Shown here piece after piece: positions 27,113-34,791 of a DNA stretch of 64,000 nt (its first letter is position 1; each line of letters opens with the position of its first letter). Source of the DNA: Hymenobacter taeanensis. Its GTDB lineage: Bacteria > Bacteroidota > Bacteroidia > Cytophagales > Hymenobacteraceae. Under the pieces are notes generated by a model, which did no database searches, had not been told where the DNA came from, and worked only from the letters and a program-made list of their open reading frames with translations. The stretch lies in NCBI RefSeq assembly GCF_013137895.1, contig NZ_CP053538.1, positions 2,231,501 to 2,295,500 of the forward strand, read 5' to 3'. A program made the position numbers and the translations under genes.

Positions 27113-27179
27113 GTCATCCTGCCACGCATACTTGCTGGCTCCAGAGCGGGAGCAGGCAGGCTACGCATGGCAGGATGAT
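27113..27179. repeat. palindromic element between sigma and nth units
   Basis: GTCATCCTGCCACGCATA (27113-27130) is complementary, with a few mismatches, to 27162-27179, and a nested stem GCTCC/GGAGC lies within. The GTCATCCTG core resembles dispersed intergenic palindromes I associate with this genus. It could act as a terminator-like hairpin. Confidence 0.6.
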
Positions 27180-27198
27180 GATATACTTCCCCTTTCTC

Positions 27199-27429
27199 TT
27201 ACCCCGCTTTCAGGAAGGTGCGGGAGTACTGCAGAATAGAATCAGTAGTCTTTTGGCTGGGAGTACGCTGCACACCGTTGAGCAGGCGCTGAGCCAGCAG
27301 CATATCGGCGCAGGTAGCGGCCAGCTCCGGGTCGTGCTGCAACGACTGTTCTACTTCTTGTTGCTGATCAGCCGGCAATTCGTTGTATACGTACCGGAGC
27401 AGTTTCTCGTGGGGTAAGGTTTTGATCAT
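27199..27429 (-). CDS. small putative anti-sigma-like protein
   Basis: A 76-residue acidic, helical protein (MIKTLPHEKLLRYVYNELPA, DPELAATCADMLLAQRLLNG). Its start codon lies inside the 3' end of the sigma factor gene, with a 62-nt overlap in another frame, which implies translational coupling. Position and size fit the truncated anti-sigma-like proteins often found behind ECF sigma genes. It has only one cysteine and no HxxxCxxC zinc motif, and no membrane segment, so it would be a cytosolic, non-zinc regulator. Function is inferred from context only. Confidence 0.65.
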   Translation of the reverse strand: MIKTLPHEKLLRYVYNELPADQQQEVEQSLQHDPELAATCADMLLAQRLLNGVQRTPSQKTTDSILQYSRTFLKAG

Positions 27430-28003
27430 AGAAAACGGGTTGTGCGGCCATCTTCTTCCGCAGATTGATGAGCGCGTAGCGCATACGCCCTAACGCAGTA
27501 TTAATGCTCACCCCCGTCGCGTCGGCTATTTCCTGAAAGCTCATGTCGCCGTAATGACGCATGATCAGGACTTCTTTCTGCGCCGTGGGCAGCTCCTGAA
27601 TCAGCTCCCGAAGCCGCGCGTGAGTTTCCTCCCGCGTGAGGATAGCTTCGGCACCCTCTTCTGCCAACGACAACGAATTAAAGGCATGACTTGTTGTGTC
27701 CAGATTCAACAAAGGACTACGTTTTTCCCGCCGGAAGAAGTCAATGGCCAAATTATGCGCAATACGGCAGATCCAGGAAGAAAATTTTCCTTCCTCGTTG
27801 TACCGTCCGCTTTTCATAGTGTGGATAGCCTTAATGAAGGTATCCTGTAAGAGGTCTTCAGCTACATCCTCATCGCGCACGATAAGCATGATAGTGGTAA
27901 ATACCCGGGATTTGTGACGCTCAAGCAGGAGAGCGAAGGCTTCTTCCTGCCCGGCAATGTAACGCGATATCAGAGCAGAGTCGCTCGGCTGCATGGTTTC
28001 CAT
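27368..28003 (-). CDS. ECF-type RNA polymerase sigma factor
   Basis: A 211-residue sigma-70 family protein lacking region 3. Region 2 is seen in ALISRYIAGQEEAFALLLER and DEDVAEDLLQDTFIKAIHT, with FSSWICRIAHNLAIDFFRRE as the -10-binding part; region 4 is ELPTAQKEVLIMRHYGDMSF then EIADATGVSINTALGRMRYA. About 25 residues follow region 4, and the DNA for this tail also encodes the start of the small downstream protein. ATG at 28003 or 27994 could be used. The target regulon and inducing signal are unknown. Confidence 0.92.
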   Translation of the reverse strand: METMQPSDSALISRYIAGQEEAFALLLERHKSRVFTTIMLIVRDEDVAEDLLQDTFIKAIHTMKSGRYNEEGKFSSWICRIAHNLAIDFFRREKRSPLLNLDTTSHAFNSLSLAEEGAEAILTREETHARLRELIQELPTAQKEVLIMRHYGDMSFQEIADATGVSINTALGRMRYALINLRKKMAAQPVFYDQNLTPRETAPVRIQRIAG

Positions 28004-28318
28004 AAAGGCTACGAGAATTAAGGGGCGTAGAGCTTTAGGCCATATAGTGCAGTTGCGGGGTGAAGACTCTGAATGAAGAAGAAATGAAGGGCGCTTGCCA
28101 AAATCAAATGTAGAAAACTAGCAGGCCAAACACAATGGGTAAATGACTTCCTGAAAAAATATTTTCAATAACTGAAAACCAAAGAATTAAATATTTTGAA
28201 TGCCTAATTTTTTGTTTCAAAACAACCAAATCTTACCCAGCACTTAAGTAGAAAAAATATTTTAGGCAGCAAAAAGCCCGCCAAAGCGGGCTTTTTCAAT
28301 CAGCAGAAGAGTTAGGCG
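28004..28318. promoter_or_regulatory. AT-rich upstream region of the sigma gene, with terminator
   Basis: Between about 28140 and 28265 the DNA is strikingly AT-rich with several AAATATTTT tracts, unlike the GC-rich surroundings; it probably holds the sigma gene promoter. At its end AAAAAGCCCGC (28271-28281) pairs with GCGGGCTTTTT (28286-28296) around CAAA, a clear bidirectional hairpin that terminates the minus-strand gene at 28319's partner side poorly placed for sigma but well placed to insulate the promoter. Confidence 0.6.
28271..28296 (-). terminator. terminator of the DUF6799 gene
   Basis: A perfect 11-bp stem around a CAAA loop with five A before and five T after. It lies 23 nt beyond the stop codon of the minus-strand gene that ends at 28319. 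Confidence 0.92.
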
Positions 28319-28903
28319 CTAAGGCCGAAGTTTGGACTGCAGTTCCTGAATTTTGCTGTCGAGCGTCTGGCTTTCAGGGCTGGTGCCGCTCATACTCGCA
28401 GCGCGCTCATTCAGCAGTACAGTTAACTGTTGTAGAGTGGCTAATCGCTCTTCGGTGCGCTGTAAGGCTGCTAGCACCTCAGGGGCCACGGTGGTGTTAG
28501 GAGCGGGCGTGATAATCACTGTAGGTTTAGCGCCGGTTACCTGCTGGTCGTGGCGTTCAATGGCGGCAGCGGTTTTCATATCGTCGCGCAGATTTACAAT
28601 CTGGCCCTGCATGTTGAGTGCCCGCCCTTCCTCGAGAAGCTGGCGGGTGCCGTCCTTGCTTACCATAATGCCATCGGGGCGAAGTGTAAGGCCATTGTCG
28701 AAGCGCATGGGGGCAGAAAGACGAGTTGCCTGCCCGGCTTGTAGACGCATAACCAGGCCATTGCGACGATACGCCCCATCTTTCAGATCTACCGTGGGGA
28801 TAGATGCCGGGCTGGCTTGGGCAACAGCTTCAGAGAAGGCGGCAGTGACCAGCAAAAGAATGCTACAGAAAGCCAGTCGGGTAAGGAGTTGGAAAGTATG
28901 CAT
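28319..28903 (-). CDS. exported DUF6799-domain protein
   Basis: A 194-residue protein with a signal peptide (FCSILLLVTAAFSEAVAQ). Residues about 40-110 form the short repeated strand pattern of DUF6799: DGAYRRNGLVMRLQAGQATR, NGLTLRPDGIMVSKDGTRQ, LEEGRALNMQGQIV. The C-terminal part (LAALQRTEERLATLQQLTVL) is predicted to be a coiled coil. The molecular function of this family is unknown. It lies downstream of a STAS-like gene on the same strand and ends at a strong terminator. Confidence 0.72.
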   Translation of the reverse strand: MHTFQLLTRLAFCSILLLVTAAFSEAVAQASPASIPTVDLKDGAYRRNGLVMRLQAGQATRLSAPMRFDNGLTLRPDGIMVSKDGTRQLLEEGRALNMQGQIVNLRDDMKTAAAIERHDQQVTGAKPTVIITPAPNTTVAPEVLAALQRTEERLATLQQLTVLLNERAASMSGTSPESQTLDSKIQELQSKLRP

Positions 28904-28948
28904 AAGAAGAGAGGGAAGGAGAACAGAGGGAAATAGTGCGGCTACTGC

Positions 28949-29377
28949 TCAGGCGCTTTCAAAATCTTGGCGCCGTGCTAGCCAGGCCAGGGCCGGCGCC
29001 TCAGCCGCGAACAGGCGCACGTGGTAATGCTCATTGGCCACAAGCGGGGCGCCCGCTTCTTGCTCGGAAGCGCTGAGCTGGGATGCGGCCAGCAAAAAGC
29101 AGACATACACCCGGCCGCCCAACTGCGAGGGCAGCCGCGGGAAAAACTCACTCAATACCCAATCTGTGTCGTCTTCAGAGGCGGGGCCACGTCCGCGCAC
29201 GTCGAGCAGCCAATAACGGGCGCGGTGCTGCCGGGCTTTAACCAAGGCGGCCTCATAGCCGTGCACCAGCTCAGGACCGGTAATCGGGCGTAGCCAGCGC
29301 GCAGTTAATATCTGCAGGTCTTTGCGGTAGTGAAGCTCAACGGAATCAGGCGGCGACAACAGATTGGAATCGGGCAT
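28949..29377 (-). CDS. STAS/SpoIIAA-like protein
   Basis: A 142-residue soluble protein. The pattern VELHYRKDLQILTARWLRPI, GYEAALVKARQHRARYWLLD and DVRGRG resembles the beta-alpha layout of SpoIIAA/STAS-like proteins that Bacteroidota carry in several copies; no conserved phosphorylatable serine is evident. The ATG at 29377 is chosen; the frame is open to 29434. It is divergent from the MFS gene. Function unknown. Confidence 0.6.
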   Translation of the reverse strand: MPDSNLLSPPDSVELHYRKDLQILTARWLRPITGPELVHGYEAALVKARQHRARYWLLDVRGRGPASEDDTDWVLSEFFPRLPSQLGGRVYVCFLLAASQLSASEQEAGAPLVANEHYHVRLFAAEAPALAWLARRQDFESA

Positions 29378-29526
29378 TGGCTGGGTGTTTGGAGCAGCAG
29401 GAGGGCGAACAACACTCCGTGTATACGGCTTCATTACCAGAATGGCTCAGCTACTTGCGGGAAGGGGCCTAGCCTTAGAACCTTCTAATTTGCCACCGTT
29501 CAGTTTCTGGCCCCCTGGTTTGGGGT

Positions 29527-29534
29527 TACCTTTG
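29527..29534 (+). promoter_or_regulatory. -7 promoter element of the MFS gene
   Basis: TACCTTTG matches the Bacteroidota -7 consensus TAnnTTTG and lies 30 nt before the ATG at 29565, with TTTC about 19 nt further upstream as a weak -33 element. Confidence 0.6.
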
Positions 29535-29564
29535 CGGTTAGTCGCTTTACCTCGGCTGCCTGCT

Positions 29565-30848
29565 ATGTCTGCTCCTGATTCGGCTCTGCGCCACGACCCC
29601 TACGCCGCGCTGCGGATTCCTGATTTTCGCCGTCTTATATCTGCCCGTATTCTTCTCACCGTGGCCACTCGCATTCAGGGGTTGGTAGTGGCCTGGCAGA
29701 TATTCAAGCTCACCAACGACCCCTTGGCTTTGGGCCTCATCGGCCTAACGGAAGCCATTCCTAGCATTGCCGTATCACTCTACGCCGGTCACGTAGCCGA
29801 CTCCGTGCGTCGGAAGAACATCATTGTGGCAACGGTGGGGGCGCTGGTATTGTGTGCCGCGGCGCTGGCTTTCTTCGCCTCGCCGACTGGCTTGCCGCTG
29901 CTGGCCAAAGGAGCTTGGTTTACATTGCCCCTCTACAGCGTAATTTTTGTGAGCGGTATTGCCCGCGGGTTTCTGGGCCCGGCGCTGTTCTCCTTTATGC
30001 CACAGTTATTGCCCAGCCGGGAGAAACTGGCCAACGCCATCACCTGGAACAGCACCACCTATCAGGCGGCAGCCGTGCTGGGGCCCGCGGTGGGCGGTTA
30101 CCTTATTGCCCACCTTGATGTAGGAAACTCTTACCTGGTAGCTACCGGGCTGCTAGCCATAGCACTGGTGCAGTTTATTGCTATTGCCTCTAGGCCACTG
30201 CCTGAGCTGGTTGGCGAGCGGCTTGGTCTGCAAGACAGCGTGCTTAGTGGCCTACGCTTTATCTGGAACAATCAGTTGGTGCTGGCCGCGCTTTCGCTGG
30301 ATTTGTTTGCCGTGTTGTTTGGAGGAGCCGTGGCCCTGCTGCCCGTATTTGCCGTGGATATACTCAAGGTGGGCGCCGCTGGCCTAGGCCACCTCGAAGC
30401 AGCCCCGGCTGTGGGCTCAGTACTGATGGCGGCTTTCCTGACCTATTTCCCCCTGCGCCACCACGCGGGGCGTAAGCTGCTGTGGGCCGTGGGAGGGTTT
30501 GGGCTGGCTACCATCTGCTTTGCGGTATCCACCAGTTTCTGGCTGTCATTGTTCCTGCTCTTCCTAACGGGCGTCTTCGATTCCGTGTCAGTAATTGTTC
30601 GCTCCACACTGCTGCATACCTTCACCCCCGAGCATATGAAAGGCCGCGTATCGGCTGTAAACAATATTTTTATTGGCTCCTCTAACGAGATTGGGTCCTT
30701 TGAGTCAGGGGCAACGGCCAAGCTAATGGGGGTGGTGCCGTCGGTGATATTTGGGGGCGTGATGACGATGGTAGTTGTGGCCATTACCGCCCTAAAAGCC
30801 GATAAACTGCGCAAGCTTGATATGACTCCGCAGCCAGTGAAAGCCTAG
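29565..30848 (+). CDS. MFS transporter
   Basis: A 427-residue inner-membrane protein of the major facilitator superfamily with about 12 membrane segments. The motif A loop between helices 2 and 3 is visible as GHVADSVRRKNI. The general form (LRIPDFRRLISARILLTVAT, VVAWQIFKLTNDPLALG) is that of the enterobactin-exporter (EntS)-like drug or siderophore efflux group, so export of a small molecule is probable; the substrate is not deducible. ATG 29565 follows a good promoter element at 29527. It contains one CTAGGCCACT 10-mer. Confidence 0.88.
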   Translation: MSAPDSALRHDPYAALRIPDFRRLISARILLTVATRIQGLVVAWQIFKLTNDPLALGLIGLTEAIPSIAVSLYAGHVADSVRRKNIIVATVGALVLCAAALAFFASPTGLPLLAKGAWFTLPLYSVIFVSGIARGFLGPALFSFMPQLLPSREKLANAITWNSTTYQAAAVLGPAVGGYLIAHLDVGNSYLVATGLLAIALVQFIAIASRPLPELVGERLGLQDSVLSGLRFIWNNQLVLAALSLDLFAVLFGGAVALLPVFAVDILKVGAAGLGHLEAAPAVGSVLMAAFLTYFPLRHHAGRKLLWAVGGFGLATICFAVSTSFWLSLFLLFLTGVFDSVSVIVRSTLLHTFTPEHMKGRVSAVNNIFIGSSNEIGSFESGATAKLMGVVPSVIFGGVMTMVVVAITALKADKLRKLDMTPQPVKA

Positions 30849-30863
30849 CGAAAAGCTGACTTG

Positions 30864-30935
30864 CCTCACAAATGTGGATAAGTCTGTGGATAAGCCTGAA
30901 GTTGTTAACAAATTCTTTTGAAAAACCAAGTCAAC
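30864..30935. other. candidate replication origin (DnaA boxes and AT-rich tract)
   Basis: Two perfect DnaA boxes TGTGGATAA (complement TTATCCACA) lie at 30874-30882 and 30886-30894, in direct repeat 12 nt apart. They are followed by the palindrome TTGTTAACAA (30902-30911) and an AT-rich tract (AAATTCTTTTGAAAAACC). The order, boxes then AT-rich unwinding-type DNA within a gap between convergent genes, is what bacterial oriC regions look like. No dnaA or dnaN gene is near, which is normal for many Bacteroidota. Confidence 0.5.
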
Positions 30936-31048
30936 ATAGCCGCGCCTTCTAAATAATTTCAACTGCCAGAAAGCACCAGGATCAACAAACACCTTATTAG
31001 GCCACCCTAGGCACTCTCAGCAGGGGCCAGATAATTACAGGACCGGCA

Positions 31049-31088
31049 CCAGAAGGGCCCCCGCCTAGCGGGGGCCCTTCTGGTTTTA
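31049..31088 (+). terminator. strong terminator between convergent genes
   Basis: A perfect 15-bp stem (31049-31063 with 31069-31083, loop CCTAG) ends in TTTTAT. It serves the MFS gene and may block read-through into the hydrolase gene from the plus side. Confidence 0.88.
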
Positions 31089-31111
31089 TGGTTTATAGCA
31101 GGGCAGGAACG

Positions 31112-32605
31112 TTAGCGACTGGCTTGCGCGGCTTTATCCACCTTTTTGGTGACTTTCTTGATTTTGGGTGCCGCGTCACGACTTTCCGTAATGGGTAGGG
31201 GGGCTGGGCGCGTGGTGTTGTCAAAGATCCACTCACGCACTTCAGCCAGGGCCTTGGGAGAAAAAGTAGGCTGCTGTACTCCGTTCACCAAGGGCCAGTC
31301 TTTAGTTTCGGGCTGGAACCAATGGTTTACACCAGAAAGCTTGTCTGACTTTACCTTGGTATTCTTAAGGCCTTTTTTTAGGATGGACAGGTTATGTTCT
31401 GGGTCTACCTGCAGATCGGCGGTGCCATTGAGGGCCAGCACCGGGCAGGTCACGTCGGGCAGCTTCTGGGTAGGATCAAAGTCGAGGAAGTAGCGCGACC
31501 AGGGCGAGGTAAGCTGCGCAGCACGGGCGCGCGCCATTTGTGGGTCGAGGTCGGTGTTGTTGAGGCGCAGGTTGGCCGCCACTTTGCCGCGGGCCTGGTT
31601 GTCGTTGGGCGTTTGACGCACAATATCAATTACGCGCTCATGAAACTCCAGGGCCGCTTTCACCTGGGCGGGGTTAGCCCCAATTAGCCGCAGAATTTCT
31701 AGTTGCTGGCGCACCAGCACATTGCGCCCCGTAAGGCCATAACCCGCTAACGACACTACAAAAGCTGGTTTGCCTAGCCCTGGCTGGGCGGCAGCCAACA
31801 GGGCTACGTTGGCTCCTTCACCATGCCCAATGAGACCAATCTGCTCGGGGTTGATAAGGTTGCGGGCCCGCAGGAACGTTATGGCGGCCTGGGCATCACC
31901 CATCAGGTCAGCGGTAGTAGCGGTAAGGTAGTTGCCTTGAGACTTCCCTACCCCACGGTCATCGAAGCGCAGTACGGCAATGCCACGGCGAGTGAGGTGG
32001 TCAGCCAAGATCCCAAACATATGGTAATCATACTGCTCGGCATTGCGGTCTTGAGGGCCGGAATCGGAGAGCAGGGCTACGGCCGGGAAGGGGCCGGGGC
32101 CTGCCGGAATAGTAAGAGTACCCGAGAGCCGGATTTTAGCATCGGCGTTGGTGAACGTAACTTCTTCTTCGCGGTAGGGAGGGGTGAGGCGCATTTTGCC
32201 GCCCGTAGCCAGCGGAGTAGCGGCCGTTACCACCCGTGTAAGCACCAGCGGCACCGAAAGGCCCGGCTGAGTCCAGGTACCAGTAAATTGGGTGCCGGCA
32301 TCTTTCACCTTGCCCACAAAACGGCTGCCGGCCTGCTCAATGCGAATAGTAAGGTCGTTGCCCTTGAGCTCTACTTCGGCGGGCATCCGGCTAATGCGCT
32401 GCTGGGGGGCATCGAGGGCTGCGTAGTAGGTACCATTAGAGAGCGGCACCAGAGTAATAAATAGCTCAAGCGTGCCACCTGGCACCTTTAGCGGCCCCTT
32501 CCATTTTCCGTTAAGAACGGGAGTAGGAGTTTCGCCAGCAAGAGCTATAAACGGAAGCCCAAAAAGCAATAAAAAGAGGGCAAACGCATGTAAAGCTGTC
32601 TTCAT
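31112..32605 (-). CDS. exported alpha/beta hydrolase lacking the catalytic serine
   Basis: A 497-residue protein with a signal peptide (ALFLLLFGLPFIALAG), an N-terminal beta-rich domain of about 120 residues (LNGKWKGPLKVPGGTLELFI) and a C-terminal alpha/beta-hydrolase domain. The oxyanion region ALLSDSGPQDRN, aspartate (LALNGTADLQVDPEHN) and histidine (LSGVNHWFQPE) are in place. The nucleophile elbow, GHSEGG-like in relatives, reads IGLIGHGEGANVAL: serine is replaced by glycine (codon GGT, one base from AGT). If the sequence is right the protein cannot work as a normal serine esterase or peptidase. A lysine-rich tail ends the protein. Confidence 0.8.
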   Translation of the reverse strand: MKTALHAFALFLLLFGLPFIALAGETPTPVLNGKWKGPLKVPGGTLELFITLVPLSNGTYYAALDAPQQRISRMPAEVELKGNDLTIRIEQAGSRFVGKVKDAGTQFTGTWTQPGLSVPLVLTRVVTAATPLATGGKMRLTPPYREEEVTFTNADAKIRLSGTLTIPAGPGPFPAVALLSDSGPQDRNAEQYDYHMFGILADHLTRRGIAVLRFDDRGVGKSQGNYLTATTADLMGDAQAAITFLRARNLINPEQIGLIGHGEGANVALLAAAQPGLGKPAFVVSLAGYGLTGRNVLVRQQLEILRLIGANPAQVKAALEFHERVIDIVRQTPNDNQARGKVAANLRLNNTDLDPQMARARAAQLTSPWSRYFLDFDPTQKLPDVTCPVLALNGTADLQVDPEHNLSILKKGLKNTKVKSDKLSGVNHWFQPETKDWPLVNGVQQPTFSPKALAEVREWIFDNTTRPAPLPITESRDAAPKIKKVTKKVDKAAQASR

Positions 32606-32955
32606 AAAGTTAAACTCAAGAATGGAATTTTACCGCCTGAGAGCACAGTAAGAACGGAAAATACCAAACCTGACGCAGAGTTGCTAGCCAAGGTTTCAGC
32701 GAACCTCCTCTAATAGCCTATGCGCTCTGAAAAGGCAGGAAATTTGTCGCTTCATCCTGATTAGTTATTTGACTTCTCCAGTGAATATATAAATATACTT
32801 CTATATACGGCCAGTGGAGTGGCCTAGCAGGTGCCCCAACCTGAGCGTAATGTGTCTAATTGAGCTAGCTCATACTCTTATTACTGCTGTTTTCGTAGAT
32901 ACTATTTTTGCGGTGAGTGGTTCAATGGCAGCTCACAGATCTTTGGTAGTTGAAT
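32606..32955. promoter_or_regulatory. 350-nt upstream region of the SGNH hydrolase gene
   Basis: It holds an AT-rich tract (about 32781-32807), a 10-mer AGTGGCCTAG (32818-32827), the perfect palindrome TGAGCTAGCTCA (32861-32872) and TATTTTTG (32903-32910), an exact TAnnTTTG element 45 nt before the gene. The palindrome may be an operator. No gene is supported here. Confidence 0.5.
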
Positions 32956-33654
32956 ATGCTTCGTGTCTCTTTTCGGTTTTACTACGCTGGGCTGCTTATA
33001 AGCCTGTGGTTACTCAGCTTATCAGGCCGGGCCCAAACTGCTACATCCGCGCCAGTAAACCCCGTGCAGTGGGCCGATGAGCTTCGTGCTTTTGCCCGGC
33101 AAGACAGTCTTATGCCTCCGCCCGCCAGGCCTATTCTGTTCTATGGGAGTTCCTCTATCAGGAAGTGGGAAACGCTCCGGCAGGATTTTGCAGGCCGCCC
33201 GGTACTGAACCGCGGCTTCGGCGGTTCCCGTTTCCCCGATGCTCTCTACTTCTTCGATAAGCTGGTGGTGGCCTACCACCCCCGGCAGGTAGTGCTTTAT
33301 GAGGGCGACAACGACATTGGCTCCGGAGCTACGCCGCAGGAGGTGTTCCGGTCATTTCTGGCGTTTGAGAAACTGATGCAGCAGAAGCTGCCCAAGGTGC
33401 CGCTGGTGTTTCTGGCCATCAAGCCCAGCCCGTCTCGCTGGGCGCTCTATCCCAAAGTTCAGGAGGCCAACCGTCTTATTCGGGAATACATTACGGCTCA
33501 CCCCAAGCGCCTGCGCTACGTAGACACGGCTACGCCCTTGCTAGGCCCCAATGGCAGGCCCCAACCGCAGTTCTACGTATCCGACAGCCTGCACATGACG
33601 CCTGCTGGCTATGTGGTGTGGAAGCGGGTAGTGGGAAAGGGACTGAAGAGGTAA
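32956..33654 (+). CDS. secreted SGNH/GDSL-type hydrolase
   Basis: A 232-residue exported hydrolase. After the signal peptide (FYYAGLLISLWLLSLSGRAQ) the SGNH blocks are visible: block I ILFYGSSSIRKW (serine nucleophile in GSSS), block II glycine in NRGFGGS, block III VLYEGDNDIGSG with the catalytic-site asparagine, and block V DSLHMTPAGYVVW with the aspartate and histidine. Such enzymes remove acetyl or acyl groups from carbohydrates or lipids; the substrate is unknown. Start at ATG 32956; a TTG two codons earlier is also in frame. Confidence 0.88.
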   Translation: MLRVSFRFYYAGLLISLWLLSLSGRAQTATSAPVNPVQWADELRAFARQDSLMPPPARPILFYGSSSIRKWETLRQDFAGRPVLNRGFGGSRFPDALYFFDKLVVAYHPRQVVLYEGDNDIGSGATPQEVFRSFLAFEKLMQQKLPKVPLVFLAIKPSPSRWALYPKVQEANRLIREYITAHPKRLRYVDTATPLLGPNGRPQPQFYVSDSLHMTPAGYVVWKRVVGKGLKR

Positions 33655-33666
33655 GGGCTACTAAAA

Positions 33667-34626
33667 CTAGAATGCTACCGCGGGTGCTATTTTCTGAAAA
33701 GTAGTAGGGACAAGTTTCAGGGCATGTATGGTATTGCTTATACAGTCAGGCGCGCTATAGTTAGTGTAAATGAATAGCGGCCTGCTTCCCAGGGTAGTTT
33801 CCTTATAGCCGATACCAGGAGCTGGCTTATACCAGTCAAACAAAAACTTCTTCTTTCCTGCCTTGTCAGGATAGGGGATTGGTACATGAGGTTGATGTTT
33901 GAGCACGTACAGGCTGGTCTCCACTAAAATATCCTTCCATGTTTTCACCTCCTTGATAGTGCCATCAGGCAATCGGAGTTGCTTTGGTTTCTGGTTAGGC
34001 AATTGGCGCAGGTTTAATTGCTGCAGTTCTATGAAGCCAGGTAACACATCTGCTAAGGCCAATTTACCCTTATTAATGCCTTCCACAGCAGGTAGTACGG
34101 CTAGGCCAATAGTTTCGTCGGCTAATATTGGTGAAATTCCGTGGCCACTTTGAGCGGCATCCAGCCACTGAATTAACTGCAGGGCGGCGGGAAGTAAATC
34201 ATCCGTTATAGAGAACGTAATGGCTTCGGTGTTGCCTTTGTGTAGATTGGAGTAGCAGTGCCACTGCACACCATCGGTAATGAAAACGGTTTGGACTTTG
34301 AAGCCCAGCGCATAGCCCAGGACTTTGCTTACATAGCCGTGTTTATCGAGACTGGCACCGAGGCATTTTGCTTCTATCACCAGGCGCGGGTTGCCAGAGG
34401 CATCATGTAGCAGATAGTCTACCCGCAGTTCACTACCGATTATCCGTTCGGGTTCCACCATCTGCACATTAGCCGTATCCCAGCCAAGCGCCCGTAATAC
34501 GGGGTCGATGAGAGCGGCTCGGGTAGCTGCTTCGTTTTTGCGCAGTAGCGCGGCATTGGCTTCAGCGCTGGCTCGAACAGCCAATAAAACAGAATAAAGC
34601 GAAGCTAATGGGCTGATAACCGGCAT
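33667..34626 (-). CDS. stand-alone PD-(D/E)XK protein, type I restriction R-subunit N-domain like
   Basis: The protein (319 residues from ATG 34626; the frame is open to 34707) has an N-terminal nuclease-type domain resembling HSDR_N: KNEAATRAALIDPVLRALGW, then SELRVDYLLHD and PRLVIEAKCLG, giving the D...ExK active-site set. The C-terminal region (LRLPDGTIKEVKTWKDILVE) is of unknown role. There is no methylase, specificity subunit or helicase part beside it. Base composition is lower in GC than in the flanking genes, which suggests acquisition. It may be a DNA-defence or repair nuclease; function is inferred. Confidence 0.65.
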   Translation of the reverse strand: MPVISPLASLYSVLLAVRASAEANAALLRKNEAATRAALIDPVLRALGWDTANVQMVEPERIIGSELRVDYLLHDASGNPRLVIEAKCLGASLDKHGYVSKVLGYALGFKVQTVFITDGVQWHCYSNLHKGNTEAITFSITDDLLPAALQLIQWLDAAQSGHGISPILADETIGLAVLPAVEGINKGKLALADVLPGFIELQQLNLRQLPNQKPKQLRLPDGTIKEVKTWKDILVETSLYVLKHQPHVPIPYPDKAGKKKFLFDWYKPAPGIGYKETTLGSRPLFIYTNYSAPDCISNTIHALKLVPTTFQKIAPAVAF

Positions 34627-34724
34627 TGAGAAACAGTAAATAGAGCGTAGTGCAATGTTACTGAATTGTGAGGCGCTACGTATCCGTTTCTGGAGTTGAG
34701 GTTTCACTCACCTCTCAATCCCCG

Positions 34725-34732
34725 TACCTTTG
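34725..34732 (+). promoter_or_regulatory. -7 promoter element of uvrA
   Basis: TACCTTTG is an exact TAnnTTTG element 60 nt before the uvrA ATG. No clear -33 TTG lies at 19 nt; no LexA-type site was recognised. Confidence 0.55.
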
Positions 34733-34791
34733 CCCATTGAAACCGCAGTGGCTGGAAACCAAACCCCGGCCTGCGGCTGTTTACCCGTTCT

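Noticed and set aside
28004..28265. AT-rich stretch before the sigma gene as a foreign island
   Set aside because: It is only about 130 nt, codes for nothing and is placed as a promoter region.
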